Below are positions 44,799 to 56,194 of a stretch of DNA of 64,000 nt, piece after piece. Source of the stretch: Euborellia annulipes. Its lineage: Eukaryota; Arthropoda; Insecta; Dermaptera; Anisolabididae. Location of the stretch: contig JAKCPI010015033.1 in assembly GCA_023213315.1 (NCBI GenBank), positions 62,001-126,000 on the forward strand, given 5' to 3'. A model generated the notes under the pieces. That model was not told where the DNA came from. It saw only the letters and a list, made by a program, of their open reading frames with translations, and made no database searches. Numbering within the stretch: the stretch's first letter is position 1; every line of letters begins with the position of its first letter. Position numbers and translations under genes: made by a program.

Positions 44799-46152
44799 AG
44801 CTGGGCATACACGGAGAGGTAGAACTGTCGGTTTTGACCGGGGCGGTCTAATCTGTCGGGTCGATCCGCCACGGTTAAAACTTTCGTTATCAATTTGGCT
44901 TAAAAAAGTGGAGAGTTTGATCTGTCGGGTTGGACCGGGGCGGACCAGTCTGCCGGGCCGGCTAAAACCGCCACGGTTAAAACCGGCACGGTTAAAACCG
45001 TCATCACTCACAAACGTAAAGGAAAAACCCGCAGATAAACCCGTATAGTTGGCCCGCCACGGGCCAAACCGTACGTGTATGGGCAAAATCTTTGGACCGC
45101 GGCAGTTTTAACCGCTGATTTGACCAAATCCGTGGACTTTCGTCTTGACGAAAGTTTTGCCTGCCGACTAGACAGATCAAGTCAAGAAGCCATTGGAATT
45201 TCCAAGAAAAATGGAAATAGAAAATTATTTAAAAAAAAAAGTAATTAATCCTTTCTTCTCCTTTAAATAAAATCTTTAATTATCTGATTCTGAAGCTGCC
45301 AAAATGCGATTTAAGGTCCCCTGAGTCCATTTAAGTAGTTTTTGGAATGATGTCTGTGTGTATGTCTGTGGTATTTTGCACACATAAACTAGATGTAAAG
45401 GTCAAGAACTGAAAAGCTTTTGGTAAACATCGGACCATTAGGGGGCGCTCTAGAGGGAGGGCCAATATTTTTTTCTTACATAACCTATAATTTTTTTTGT
45501 ATATTCAGAAACTAGACTTTCTCCCGAGTAAAATGATATATAATATTTGTATCCTAATTTGCCATGACCTTAAATGATATTTAAAAAAAAATAATAATAA
45601 TAAATTTGTTTTTGTGAATGGTGATTAACTAAAATATTTTCGAACATATTAATAGCTTAATTAATTAATAGGGGGAGGGGTAACTTATTTTCTTTAAATG
45701 GTCAAAAAAATAAATTTGTAAAAAAATTTTTCAAGTAACATGTCCTCCCCTACCCCCTCCAAAAATCGCGACTTAAAGAGATGGTCCGGGGCGGTCAAAA
45801 CTGTCGCTTGTCCACTAACGAAAAGATCAGACCGTGAGTTCGGACCGCAGTCCAATCTGTTAGATTGATGCGTGGCGGTCAAAACTGTCGCTTGCTCACT
45901 AACGAAAAGATCAGTCAGTGAGTGTGGACCGCAGTCCAATCTGTTAGATTGATGCGTGGCGGTCAAAACTGGCGCGTGCTCGCCCACTAACGAAAAGATC
46001 GGATCGTGAGTTTGGACCGCGGTCAAATCTGTTAGATTGATCCATGGCGGTCAAAACTGGCGCGTGCTCGCTCACTAACGTAAAGATAAATCCGTGCGTT
46101 TGGACCGGCACGGTCAAAACCGACGGTTCTACCTCTCCGTGTATGCCCAGCT
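44799..46152 (-). mobile_element. Right half of giant palindrome: inverted copy with 3-bp target AAT
   Basis: This 1,354-bp unit is a near-identical copy of 43336-44787 in the opposite orientation, with the same AGCTGGGCATACACGG ends, flanked by AAT on both sides (44796-44798, 46153-46155). It lacks one of the two ~98-bp internal units present in the left copy, which accounts for the length difference. Only 11 bases of host DNA separate the two copies. Together they form a 2.8-kb palindrome within intron 5 of the QORL2-type gene. Confidence 0.75.
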
Positions 46153-46179
46153 AATAGCTAATAGTCCAAGAGCTGGCGA

Positions 46180-47268
46180 GGAAAATGAGCAAGAGTTTTC
46201 TGAAGACTAAGAATAAGTTGCGTTTTAGTGATGGAAAGATACTCCGGAGTAAGCACTTCCAGTACCAGAGCCGTTAGGGGGAATACGCCGGTAAAGGTGT
46301 AATATTAATTAATTTCTCTAAACTCTTTCCTGAAAGCTTAAAATTTGTAGTCAACGAGGAAAAAGATTATAAAATTGGACAGCAAAACTTTGTGGCACGA
46401 GGTGTCAGCGCTAGTTCAAACCTGTCAAAAAATATCGTAATCCGAAGAGTGTTCTGAGGGCTGAAACTTTCCAAAATAATAATAAACAAGTGGTCAAGTT
46501 AACTGAAGGGGTATGGGAACTAAATATATCTCGACACAAAAATCTGGTGTGACTGGCGCACGGTATCCAACTATCGATTAACGGAGTAAGAGAAGTGCGC
46601 CAGTCACACCAGATTTTTTCTGTTGTAATATATTTAGTTTCCCGAAGCACCTTAGTTAACTTGACCACCTGAAAATTTCTACCTTCAGAAAACACTTCCA
46701 GTATTACGATATTTTTTGACAGGTTTGAACTAGCGCTGACACCTCGTGCCCCAAAGTTTTGCTGTCCTATTTTATAATCTTTTTCCTCGTTGACTACAAA
46801 TTTTAAGCTTTCAGGAAACAGTTTAGAGATATTAATTAAGGAAAGGACCGGTGAATAAAAGCCAGCAATTGATGCTTTCAGAGAAGCAGGGGTCAGACTT
46901 CGCTCGCACTTGCGTCTGACCCCTGCTTCTCTGAAAAACTTTAAAATAATCCTCAATTATTGTTTGACACGGACCCTCCGCCAAATCATTTGTTGATGAT
47001 GACTAGAGGTTTGATGGCAGTCGAAATATTTGCTAATTAAAGATGATGTGAGAGGGTCCATCAATTGCTGGCTTTTATTCTCCCGTCCTTTTCTTATACA
47101 TCTGATCCAGGGAAAATCTCAAGATATTAATTAATATTACACCTTTACCCGCGTATATCCGCCAAAGGCCCAGGTACTGGAAGTGCTTACTCCAGAGTAT
47201 CTTTCCATCACTAAAATGCAACCTATTCTGAACATATTAGCCTTCAGAAAACTCTTGCTCATTTCACC
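46180..47268. repeat. Foldback of about 1.1 kb centred on an H-type hairpin
   Basis: Arms 46180-46540 and 46600-47268 (minus the 283-bp insertion) are inverted copies; the centre (46545-46620) is a hairpin TCTGGTGTGACTGGCGCA / mirror. The outer unit (ACTCCAGAGTATCTTTCC) also occurs once at 12555-12640. Confidence 0.65.
46840..47122. mobile_element. 283-bp foldback element with hammerhead-like motif and 12-bp flanking repeat
   Basis: Flanked by GATATTAATTAA on both sides (46828-46839, 47123-47134). Its arms GAATAAAAGCCAGCAATTGATG / mirror enclose a central palindrome (46873-46935, AGAAGCAGGGGTCAGAC...) and the motif TTGATGA-T-GACT...AGTC-GAAAT-ATT at 46993-47030. It interrupts the right arm of a larger foldback. 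Confidence 0.6.
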
Positions 47269-48037
47269 AATGCGTTTTCTACTTGTTATTAGTTCATTGT
47301 TTTTAAAAAAATATTATAGATTTTTCAATGGAAACTTTCATGGATCAAACCTTGAAAACTTCCAATAAAGATTTTCATTTTCCATTACAAAAACAATGAA
47401 ATAATCACAAGTAGAAAACGCATGGTGGGACTTAATATTGCCCCTCATTGTACCTGTGCACTTGTATGGACAGTATATTAATACCCACACAAATGGACAA
47501 CTACACTGAGTTTTATTTCTTCAGAGGCTTGTTTCCTGGCTGCCTGCACCTTCTTTTATTGTCAAGATAAAACAGCCACTTCACAAATTGACATTAATTA
47601 TACAATTTCAACCATCACCGTTTTTGAGACAATTTTTCGCACATGCAGACACAGACAGCATTTTGCGGGACTCACTTTTTAATAAGAGCCTCTCAAAACG
47701 TGTATTTCCATCGAATTTTTGTTGTATATAAGTAAGAAAAAGAAAAAAAATTAGAAAAGGAATCTACTTGTTATACTGGGAAAAGTCTGTAGGGCCCCCC
47801 AACTAGTTCAAAAGAAGTTTGAATTTGGATGAACTCAGCACGAGGATGCCCCCCCCCCCCCGCCCTCTGGATCCTCCTCACTTAAATGCCGTCTCAATCT
47901 CGTAAATAAATTTATTTTATTCGTCAATTACATAAAGTTTTCGACTTTTTGGCCAAACCAGATTGAGAGGGAAATGAAAGCAGATGCCCTTTGACTGTAC
48001 TTAAATGTCAATTGTTTATTTTTGTTTTTGTTGGCAG

Positions 48038-48194
48038 ACAAGCAGTTCAGGATTGTTTGGACCTGTGTGACCAGGGATTGATATCACCGACACCTGAAAA
48101 GATTTTTAACCTTTCTGATGTTGGCAAAGCATTTGAATATTGGCAAAAAGAACGTCCAATTGGCAAGGTGGTCATCTCACTCAACGACGATTAG
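48038..48194 (+). CDS. QORL2-type oxidoreductase, exon 6 (C-terminus and stop)
   Basis: Last coding exon (end of residue 319 to 370 and TAG), after a TTGGCAG acceptor. DCLDLCDQGLISPTPEKIFN, LSDVGKAFEYWQKERPIGKV and VISLNDD are the classic C-terminal tail of quinone oxidoreductases (x-L-x-x-V-x-x-A-F-x-x-x-x-x-x-x-x-G-K-V-V-I). It joins exon 5 in phase across 12.1 kb. The pairing is supported by phase and by the need for exactly this C-terminus; cDNA would confirm it. Confidence 0.88.
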
Positions 48195-48380
48195 ACCTCT
48201 CCTCCTCCTCTCTCGTTTCCCATTTAAAAGAAATAATAGAATACACAACCTACATCCAATCCATTCATTTATTCAAGACTTGTCAGTTTTTTAACTCACT
48301 TCCCGTCATTATTATTTTAGATTCTAAAAGTCTTTTTTTATGCTTCACTTTTATATATTTATTTGTTGTTAATGCTGTTG

Positions 48381-48386
48381 AATAAA
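48381..48386 (+). terminator. Polyadenylation signal AATAAA, QORL2-type gene
   Basis: AATAAA 187 bases after the stop codon, in the first repeat-free AT-rich stretch downstream of exon 6. Confidence 0.55.
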
Positions 48387-48479
48387 TCGAAGAAAATGAT
48401 TCTTTATTTCTACTTATTTCATTTGAAAGGCAAACGCATCCGCCCTCCCTACCAAATTTCTTAAACTCCCTTCTTCCCA

Positions 48480-49029
48480 TCGGGGTCCCCGTTTATTTGC
48501 CCGAGGTGCTTTCGCACACCACCCCGTGAAGTTACATTATTTCCTATCTCTAACTCCTCCTCCTGCGTTCGATTCTAGCTAGTGAACTAATCCTTATTTC
48601 TGGTTCCACCCGGTTCCTTTTATCCAACTTCTCCTATACTAGGGAGGACGTCCTAGTTGAGAAGGGCCTCCCTCAGCTCGGACTTCTTTCGAAGAATGCA
48701 TCCCTTCCACAGGAAGTAGAGTTGGGGCCTATTGTGGTGAGATCCAATATTCCAATCCAATGCCTCCTTGAAGATTTGTTTACATCACTAGCGGTCCCAG
48801 GGGGGGGCCCAGGGGGCCCGGGCCCCCCCCCATTGGACCGACAAAAATTCAAAAGTTTTATTTAATATTTTAAAACTAAACAAAAAATTATAAATTTGCC
48901 AGAATAGATAGCTAAAAACGCAGATTTTAGTGCCTAATTTTCAAAAATTTTTCCAAGCCCCCTAGACCTCCGGAAGTAGTCGGTCCGGGTCTGGCCTCAA
49001 TAAATCATGGTAACCCTAGGTATGATTAC
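48480..49029. other. Unassigned GC-richer intergenic segment downstream of the QORL2-type gene
   Basis: Contains GGGGTCCCCG at its start and a 51-base G/C-tract block at about 48785-48835 typical of the mini-MITE remnants. The stretch between (48490-48780) matches nothing else in the window and has no convincing reading frame. Confidence 0.3.
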
Positions 49030-50912
49030 ACTGTGCTACAAAATGAAACTTTTTTCTGGCCCCGAGAAAATTCCTTCAGATTCTTAAGTAAAATGACCTT
49101 CTGAATCCAAATATGACCTTCGTTTACCCCCAGCACGTACCGTTTTCGGGGGGTAGCCCCCTACTTAGTTCCACCCCTTTTCGTTAATTATAGGGCCACG
49201 AAAAAAATTTGGAGGGATGAAAAGGAATATTTTAGCCTTAACATTTCTTCAGAAGGTCTAGAGAAGTGAAAATAAATAAATAAAAGTTAAAAAACATTAA
49301 CATTTGGATCTAAGGAGGGGATGCGGGGGAGGATTTTGTCCCTTAAAATGCAAAAAAATCATTAAATATCTGGTGTGACTGGCGCACAGCACACAACTTT
49401 CTCTTACCTTCGGTAATCGAAAGTTGTGTTCTGTGCCTGTCACACCAGATTTGTTTGTGTCGGCATATATTTAGTTTTCGACAGTACGGTACATTCCAAT
49501 TTTAAGATATAAAAATCTGGTGTGACTGGCGCACAGCACACAACTTTCTCTTACCTTCGGTAATCAAAAGTTGTGTACTGTGCTTGTCACACCAGATTTT
49601 TTGTGTCGACATATATTTAGTTCCCGACAGTACGGAACATATGAATTCAAGATGTAAAATTTATAAGTATGGGAAAATATTTATATTTTGTTACCATGGC
49701 AACCATTTCTCCTATCTTCCCTATGAAATACAGGAGCAAAGTGGTCTTCAGAAGATTTCAATCGCAAAATGAGAATATACCTTTTAAAGAGCATCTAAAA
49801 AATAATTGATTTTTGAATTTAAAAAAAAATCGTTGGAGCAAATTTTGAGAAAATCGAAAAAAAAAAATGAAAAAGTGCATCAGTAAAGTACTAGTACTCT
49901 TTGGCCAATTTTGTTCAAAAGCTTATTTTCCCGGTCCCGGGGGGTGTTTAACTTAAATATAAAATTTCAACCTCATAGCTCAATTCCTTCATGCTTAAAA
50001 TTGAACACACACACACACCCCACACACACACACAGACAGACCATGTCGCGAAAACCACTTTTTTGGATTCAGGGGACCTCAAAACGTGAAGATCCATCAA
50101 AATCTCGACATCGAATTTTTGACATGAATCCAATACTTTCTCTCTATATAGATATTACATATATACATAGGTAAGAGAAAGTAAAAATTAACAATTTTCT
50201 GATTTTTCACAATTTTTTCACTGATTTTCTACATATTCAGGCGGACAGACCCACCTCACCCTTCCTTAAACATCCCTCAACTAAAAAAAAATATATAGGA
50301 TAAAGCAGGTGGGGTGTGAGCGATTCCGAAGCCCTTGCAAGAAGAATTTTTTTCAAACTTTGACAAGAAATAATTTCTACCCCTTTAGATAAAATATGGC
50401 AATATTGAAGGACTTAGAAGAATCCGTAAATATAACTTTAAATTTGTGGAGATCAGCCCAAAAAATGAAAGTAATAGCTGCATATTTGCCAATTTGACCA
50501 ACTGAGCTGTGAATCTTCCATCTTCTTGCAAGCGCTTCGGAATCATTTGAAAATGATTTTGATGATTATTTTTAATGATTTTTTTGCATTTTAAGGGACA
50601 AAATCCTCCCCCGCATCCTCCCCTTAGATTCAAATGCTAATGTTTTTTAACTTTTATTTATTTATTTTCACTTCTCTAGACCTTCTGAAGAAATGTTAGG
50701 GCTAAAATATTCCTTTTCATCCCTCCAAATTTTTTTCGTGGCCCTATAATTAACGAAAAGGGGTGGAAATAAGTAGAGGGCTCCCCCCCCCCCCCCCCCG
50801 AAAACGGTACGTGGTGAAGGAAAACGGAGGTCATATTTGGATTCAGGAGATCATTTGACTTAAGAATCTGAAGGAATTTTCTCGGGGCTTTTTTTCTTGT
50901 AGCACAGTGTTA
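49030..50912. repeat. Foldback of about 1.9 kb with inserted H elements
   Basis: Arms 49030-49370 and 50575-50912 are inverted copies (AAAATTCCTTCAGATTCTTAAG, ATTATAGGGCCACGAAAAAA, GGGACAAAATCC). The interior holds H elements and about 350 bp of unique AT-rich DNA. Confidence 0.65.
49372..50188 (+). mobile_element. H element with duplicated 5' hairpin
   Basis: A 5' hairpin plus about 60 bases (49372-49510) is followed at once by a full copy with its own 5' hairpin (49511-50188). It sits inside the large inverted repeat 49030-50912. Confidence 0.65.
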
Positions 50913-51164
50913 TTAATCATGATATTTCAGTAAACTTGGTAATTTTTTTACAATTGATCAATTTTTGACTTGCTCATGTTTTCGTGTATGTTAACGGTTA
51001 CAGAAATATAGCTCTACATTGTTTAAGGGTTAAAAGGTTGCTATTAAAACTTTTTGAAGATGGCTACTAAGCGAGAGTGACGTATCATTTCGATATTATT
51101 CAAATTAGACAATACAATTGTTTAAATGATTTTCGGACAATTTTCTTTTTTTTAATTTCATTTA

Positions 51165-51306
51165 AGATCTTTTTCGGCATCGAAGGCCATTGATTTCAAT
51201 TGGATTGGTAGCCGATCTAATTGAAATAAATTGTCGCATGAGACGGGATGCGAACCCGCGGTACAAATGGCCAGCACGCTACCTATTACACCAAGGCCCG
51301 AGGGCA
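51165..51306 (-). repeat. S2 SINE, complete copy
   Basis: Minus strand: CTCGGGCCTTGGTGTAATAG head, GGGTTCGCATCCCGTC B box, body and tail ending GATGCCGAAAAAGATC. Confidence 0.65.
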
Positions 51307-51539
51307 TCTTCGTTACTCAATGACGAGCGAAATATGTTCTGACACGAAGTTTCAAAATTGTACCGTTTTGTTTTAGCATATTATAAAATTTGTAAACGAA
51401 TACAGTTCTTTATCAATGTTAATTTGAATCCGGAACTAAATAAATATCACCCCTATTACCCACTACTCTTCTGGCGTGCGCCACTGCCTCTTCACCTTCT
51501 CTTCATAAATTTTGGACCATTGGCTAACAATCCCGGTGA

Positions 51540-51614
51540 AATAAATAGAGACGGGGTTTAAATGGCTTTCGCTGCCGAAAAAAAGCTTAAATGAATAAAA
51601 AAAAAAAAAAAATT
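51540..51614 (+). repeat. S2 SINE 3' tail
   Basis: AATAGAGACGGGGTTTAAATGG to GCCGAAAAAAAGC and poly-A. Confidence 0.55.
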
Positions 51615-51670
51615 TGGGCCCCCCCCTTGACCAAATCCTGGGACCGCCACTGGTTTACATTAAATAAATA

Positions 51671-52195
51671 TTTTTTACTTTCTCTTACCTCTATATACTG
51701 TATGTTAATATATACAGAGAGAAAGTATTGGATTCATGTCTAAAATTCGATGTCGAGATTTTGATGGATATACACGTTTTGAGGTCCCCTGAATCCAAAA
51801 AACTGGTTTTCGCGACATGGTCTGTGTCTGTGTTCAATTTTAAGCATGAAGGAATTGAGCTAGGAGATTGAAATTTTATATTTAAGTTTAGACACCTAGT
51901 GCAGCGTGAAAATAAGCTTTTGAACAAAATCGGCCGAAAAGTACTAGTACTTTACTGATGTACTTTTTCAGTTTTTTTCGATTTTCTCAAAATTCGCTCA
52001 AATGATTTTGATTAAAATTCATAAATCAATTAATTTTTAGATGCTCTTTAAAATGTATATTCTCATTTTGCCATTGAAATCTTCTGAAGACCATTTTACT
52101 CTTGTACTTCATAGGAAGATCGAAGCAATGGTTACTAAAAATAAATATTTTCCATACTAATAAATTTTACATCTTGAAAATATCTAATATATCGA
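51671..52195 (-). mobile_element. H element, reverse copy lacking the 5' hairpin
   Basis: 3' hairpin at 51674-51728 and body to about 52195; the 5' hairpin and CA tract are missing or shortened. Confidence 0.6.
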
Positions 52196-52493
52196 CGGAA
52201 AATGTTTAGACGATGGATGGACAGTCTGCTTCTTTATTATATCGGTCGCTGAAAATACTTGAGTTAATTTGAAATTTATTCAAAGGGACAAAAAAAATAA
52301 ATACTCTACTTATGTCTTGAATGTTCAAAATATAGGCTAGTGAACTTAAAACAATTCCGCGATGACCGGGAGAGAAATCGTACTTCCAGGGGTTTTATTG
52401 AGACACAAAATTAATTAGTTTTTATAAATTGTAATTCCCTTTAAATTTTCTTGCTAGAATTTAGAAAAAATAGATCTAATATTTTAGGACTTT

Positions 52494-52613
52494 CTAGTAA
52501 ATAGGAGATATCTCTTGTTCAACGACATCTACCTCTTCAACGGGAATTGGTCCTCTTGGTTCGTTGACAAATTTTGGTTGGCATTTGATAGAACTTTTTT
52601 GTGCCGATTTTGC
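52494..52613 (-). CDS. Possible orphan terminal exon or degraded ORF (39 aa)
   Basis: The minus strand reads AKSAQKSSIKCQPKFVNEPR then GPIPVEEVDVVEQEISPIY and a stop, with AATAAA about 95 bases beyond (52394-52399). Composition looks coding, but the upstream AG lacks a pyrimidine tract and an in-frame stop lies four codons before. It may be a terminal exon of an unseen gene or a transposon remnant. I do not recognise the family. Confidence 0.25.
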   Translation of the reverse strand, partial: AKSAQKSSIKCQPKFVNEPRGPIPVEEVDVVEQEISPIY

Positions 52614-53680
52614 CTTTGATTAATCATCTTTAAAGGTTTGCTTGATATGCATCCTATTCAATAGAATTAAGACGGATTAAGGTCGTGTACTGAGGTACCA
52701 CTGGAACTATAAACTTGAACTAGATTTTGTTTTTTTTTTTATTTGAATCAACTTGGCTAATTGAAAAGGTCGGCTATTTTTAGTTTTAATCAGAGAACAA
52801 CTCCACCCACACCTGACGCCTCAGGCGTGTCCAGTAAATAAGAAAGAATAAAACTAGGCCGGCTGGCCGGCTGACTGGCTATTTTGTCACAATCATATAT
52901 ACGAGTATGTGGACGAGTTTTAAAATAAGGGCGTGGTCCTTCTTTTATTACTCCTCTCTAAAAATTACTAAATTTATCCTTCACATTGATTCAAATCGGT
53001 TCGAGATAATCCAAATCAAATGGATTAGAGAGATTGGTATCTAAGGGTAGGCATGTTGACCCTTGGAACATCTACCTTGCCGGTAGTCGCTTCTTGCCTT
53101 GTGAATTGTCTTTGAAATATATTTTATGCTTCTCCGGTGCTGTTAGCTCGGAATTCTTTTTCTAAAAAAAGTTCTAACAATTGCAGCAAGGCAGAAAAAA
53201 ATCTTTTATTCTTCGGCTGTCTTGCAGCTTTTTCATTCGATTTTTCGACATATTATGTATTTTTTAATTTCTCTAGAAAAATTTGTAGAACGTCCAGATC
53301 GGATTTGGGGGTGTTCCAAAAACTATGTTTTCGACTTTTTAGGAGATGATTTACACCAGGGATTGGATTGGCAACCCTCAAAGTAAAGTTTCTCATCGAC
53401 TCGCTCATTTCTCGGTGCCTGAACTATAGACAACCAGACATACACACACCAATTTCTGAATTTCCACCTCGCAGGGGTTCCAGTTAAAGCACAGGCAACG
53501 GTTCACAATAAATAGGGAAGAGGGTGCAGCCAACATATCAGCTACAGCCAAATTTTTATATTCCTCGTCGCCAACCACCTAACTTGAGAACATTGGCGGT
53601 AAAAACACTTATCACACACATTTGAATGGGAGCTTCCGCCCTATGAATTTTTTCTTTCTTTATCTTTTCTCTTAACATTT

Positions 53681-53788
53681 GGTATCCAAATGGCTTAAAT
53701 AAAGTCATCGGACTGCCTGGGGTCCGAACCCGCCAAGTTCGGTATAGAAGGTAGGCACGCTACCAACTAGACCAAGCCCGTAGGCGAT
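53681..53788 (-). repeat. S1 SINE head and body fragment
   Basis: Minus-strand copy from the CATTTGG palindrome through B box (GGGTTCGGACCCC mirror) to the head; tail missing. A complete plus-strand copy follows 30 bases later. Confidence 0.65.
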
Positions 53789-53819
53789 GTAAAATTTATA
53801 AATTTATAATATGGGAAGC

Positions 53820-54061
53820 TCTCGGGGCTTGGTGTAGGGGTTAGCGTGCTAACCTCGTATACCAAAAGTCGCGGGTTCGGATCCCAGGCAGTCCGATGAA
53901 TTTATTTAAGCCATTTGGATACCAAATGGCTTAAATAGAAATGCCTGGACCCCCAATAGATATATTTAAACATACGAGTATCGTTAAAAGTCTTAAATGG
54001 CCTAAGTTGCCGAAAAGACTGTGTGAATGAGAAAAAGTCTGAATGTTAAAAAAAAAAAATA
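53820..54061 (+). repeat. S1 SINE, complete copy
   Basis: Best-preserved plus-strand copy: A box GGCTTGGTGTAGGGGTTAGC, B box GGGTTCGGATCCC, complete body and poly-A. Use it as reference for the family. Confidence 0.75.
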
Positions 54062-54290
54062 ATAATATGGGAAAATATTTAATATTTTATTATCATGGCA
54101 ACCATTTCTCTTATCTTTCCTATGAAGTGCTAAAGTGTGCTTCAGAAGATTTAAATGGCTAAATGAGAATATACATTTTAAAGAGCATTTAAAAAATAGT
54201 TGATTTTTGAATTTTAATCAAAATCGTTGGAGCGATTTTTGAGAAAATCGAAAACAAACATAACTGAAAAATTACATTAGAGCATTATGC
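54060..54290 (+). mobile_element. H element body fragment
   Basis: Body segment with ATGGCAACCATTTCTCTTATC through AACTGAAAAATTACATTAG, no hairpins. Joined to the tail of an S1 SINE. Confidence 0.5.
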
Positions 54291-54739
54291 TCCGTTGTCA
54301 GGCCCGCCGGCTCGAATGTTTTTTTAATGTCAAACCTTCAAAATCTGCCATCTTCCTGTTTCCCCCTTGAAGCTAACCTTCCCAGTGGAAAGAAAAATAA
54401 CAACTCTCATAATAATTTTGCTAAGTTGAGCGTTGGTGAAGCTTGGTCACAAAGAGTACGTGATAAATTCATACAAATTAAGTACTTGGGAGTTTGTCAC
54501 CTTTACCTCTGATTTGAATTTTGCTCATATTCATTTATAAAATAAAATAAATTCAGAAATCCATATGCCATGGTTGTTGAGGTTATCCTTTGTTGACCGT
54601 CCAGTGCTTATTGGAGAGTTGGTTAATCTCTTTGGGCCGTGTTTGAAATGCAGAATGATAGAAAATAAATAATAAAGAAAGCATAGAGCACAGTTGGAGT
54701 GTTCTGCAAGTTGGTGCTTTCTTCAGTATACCCGTAGAG

Positions 54740-55069
54740 AGCTTTTCCTTTCGCTTTTGCTGCCCTGGCGCTTGGGCGCTGCGCTGCGCTGCCTGCTTCA
54801 TCACTAACGTGACTGACTGTCAGTTAGTTTTCATCTGTGCTTGGATATACAATCATCGCTCGCTTCTCTCTCTCACTCTCAGTTTTATTTATTTATTTTT
54901 TTTTTGTTTGTGTGTTTTTGTGATGCTTTTATCATGTTGATGACATCCAATGTTGATATCGCTGCCGGGATGCCGGCCAAACGTTTCTAGTGAATTTAAC
55001 GCTCATGCCCTCCCTTTATTATTATTATTATTTTTTAATCAACTTTTTACACACACAGCAGCCCTTTAC
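54740..55069 (+). promoter_or_regulatory. Possible transcription start region
   Basis: GC-richer stretch with TCAGTT (54828-54833), an initiator-like hexamer, followed by pyrimidine-rich sequence and, at 55060-55072, CCTTTACAG/GTAAAT, a good splice donor. It suggests a 5' exon, but no downstream gene is visible within the window. Confidence 0.2.
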
Positions 55070-56194
55070 AGGTAAATCCAATTTCAATTCTATTTTATAT
55101 TTCTTCTCTTTGGCAGCTGTTTTAAATGAAAGTAACACAGGAAATTATTTAGCCGTTAGCAAAATTCCTTTAAAATATTTTTTTTTTTTTTTTTATAAAG
55201 CAACCAACCTTTCTAATGTTAGAAAACACTCAGCCACCAAGTGTCAGTCACTTATTTCACATTTATGATATCAATTCTATTATTGCATAACAACAACAAC
55301 AATTGATTTTTAATATTCTTTGATTATTAAATTGTTCTAATTGCACTTCATTTCACTGGATGCATTTGTTCTTTTAATTAAAACATTCTTGCATAATCAA
55401 AGCAAAAATTTCACTCTCTCTGAATTTTTGAGCAATTTTAAAATAAAATGTATCACATTCTAGGCACAAATGTAATTTGCAATTCCTTTTCAAAGAGAAA
55501 CTTGAATATTTAAAACGCACAATATTTCATTTAATGATCTAGATTTTATATTTTTCATTAGCCATAATTTTAAAACACGTTAGCTACTTTGAAACATTTT
55601 CCTTTTTCTTTTTTCCATTCGACATTTCTTTCTTTGAATAGTCGAAATTTTTAGATGCATACGAAAGTGTTCTAATTTGATAGAGAAAACTGCCTAGGGA
55701 TAATAATTTGATAATAATAAAATAAAAAAAAAATAGCTTTCAAAAAGAGATTTATTTATTCGGTCTTTCCTAGGCCGTAGAGTTCTTGCCAAGGCTCAGG
55801 AGTTCGCATCCCGTCCACGAGACAAAAATTTATTTCAAATGGGAAAAAAACCTTCTCGGCATTATTTCAATATTTATTTTAAAGATTCATTCTTGATTTA
55901 GTGTAATTTGTCTGTGGCTGTGGCACCCACATTCCCCATTACACGAACGCATGGTATTTGTTCTCTCAACTTTTGTCCTTTCATTTTGCAATGATTATGG
56001 GAAATTCTTTATAAATGCTAGGCTAGTTACAATGCTTCTTTCTTCTTGTCTCAAAATTAATTTGTTATTTACTTACATAAAGACCCCAAAGAACAAACTT
56101 GGCGGTCCCTGGGCCGTAGCACATTGCTAGAACACTTGCGAGAAAAAATTGTCTTAAATACTAAATAATTAGAAAAATGGAAATGGTGCCTGCA

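Noticed and set aside
44403..45086. Frames with GFNRGGFNRGG repeats
   Set aside because: Read-through of CGGTTTTAACCG DNA palindromes; no protein family.
53820..53895. tRNA gene at the start of the S1 repeat
   Set aside because: Same head occurs in many SINE copies with poly-A tails; stems are degenerate.
54940..54985. Short frame MLMTSNVDIAAGMPAKRF after a possible start region
   Set aside because: Ends in a stop after 18 codons, and the GGATGCCGGCCAAACGTTTC part looks like a worn hammerhead-like motif instead.
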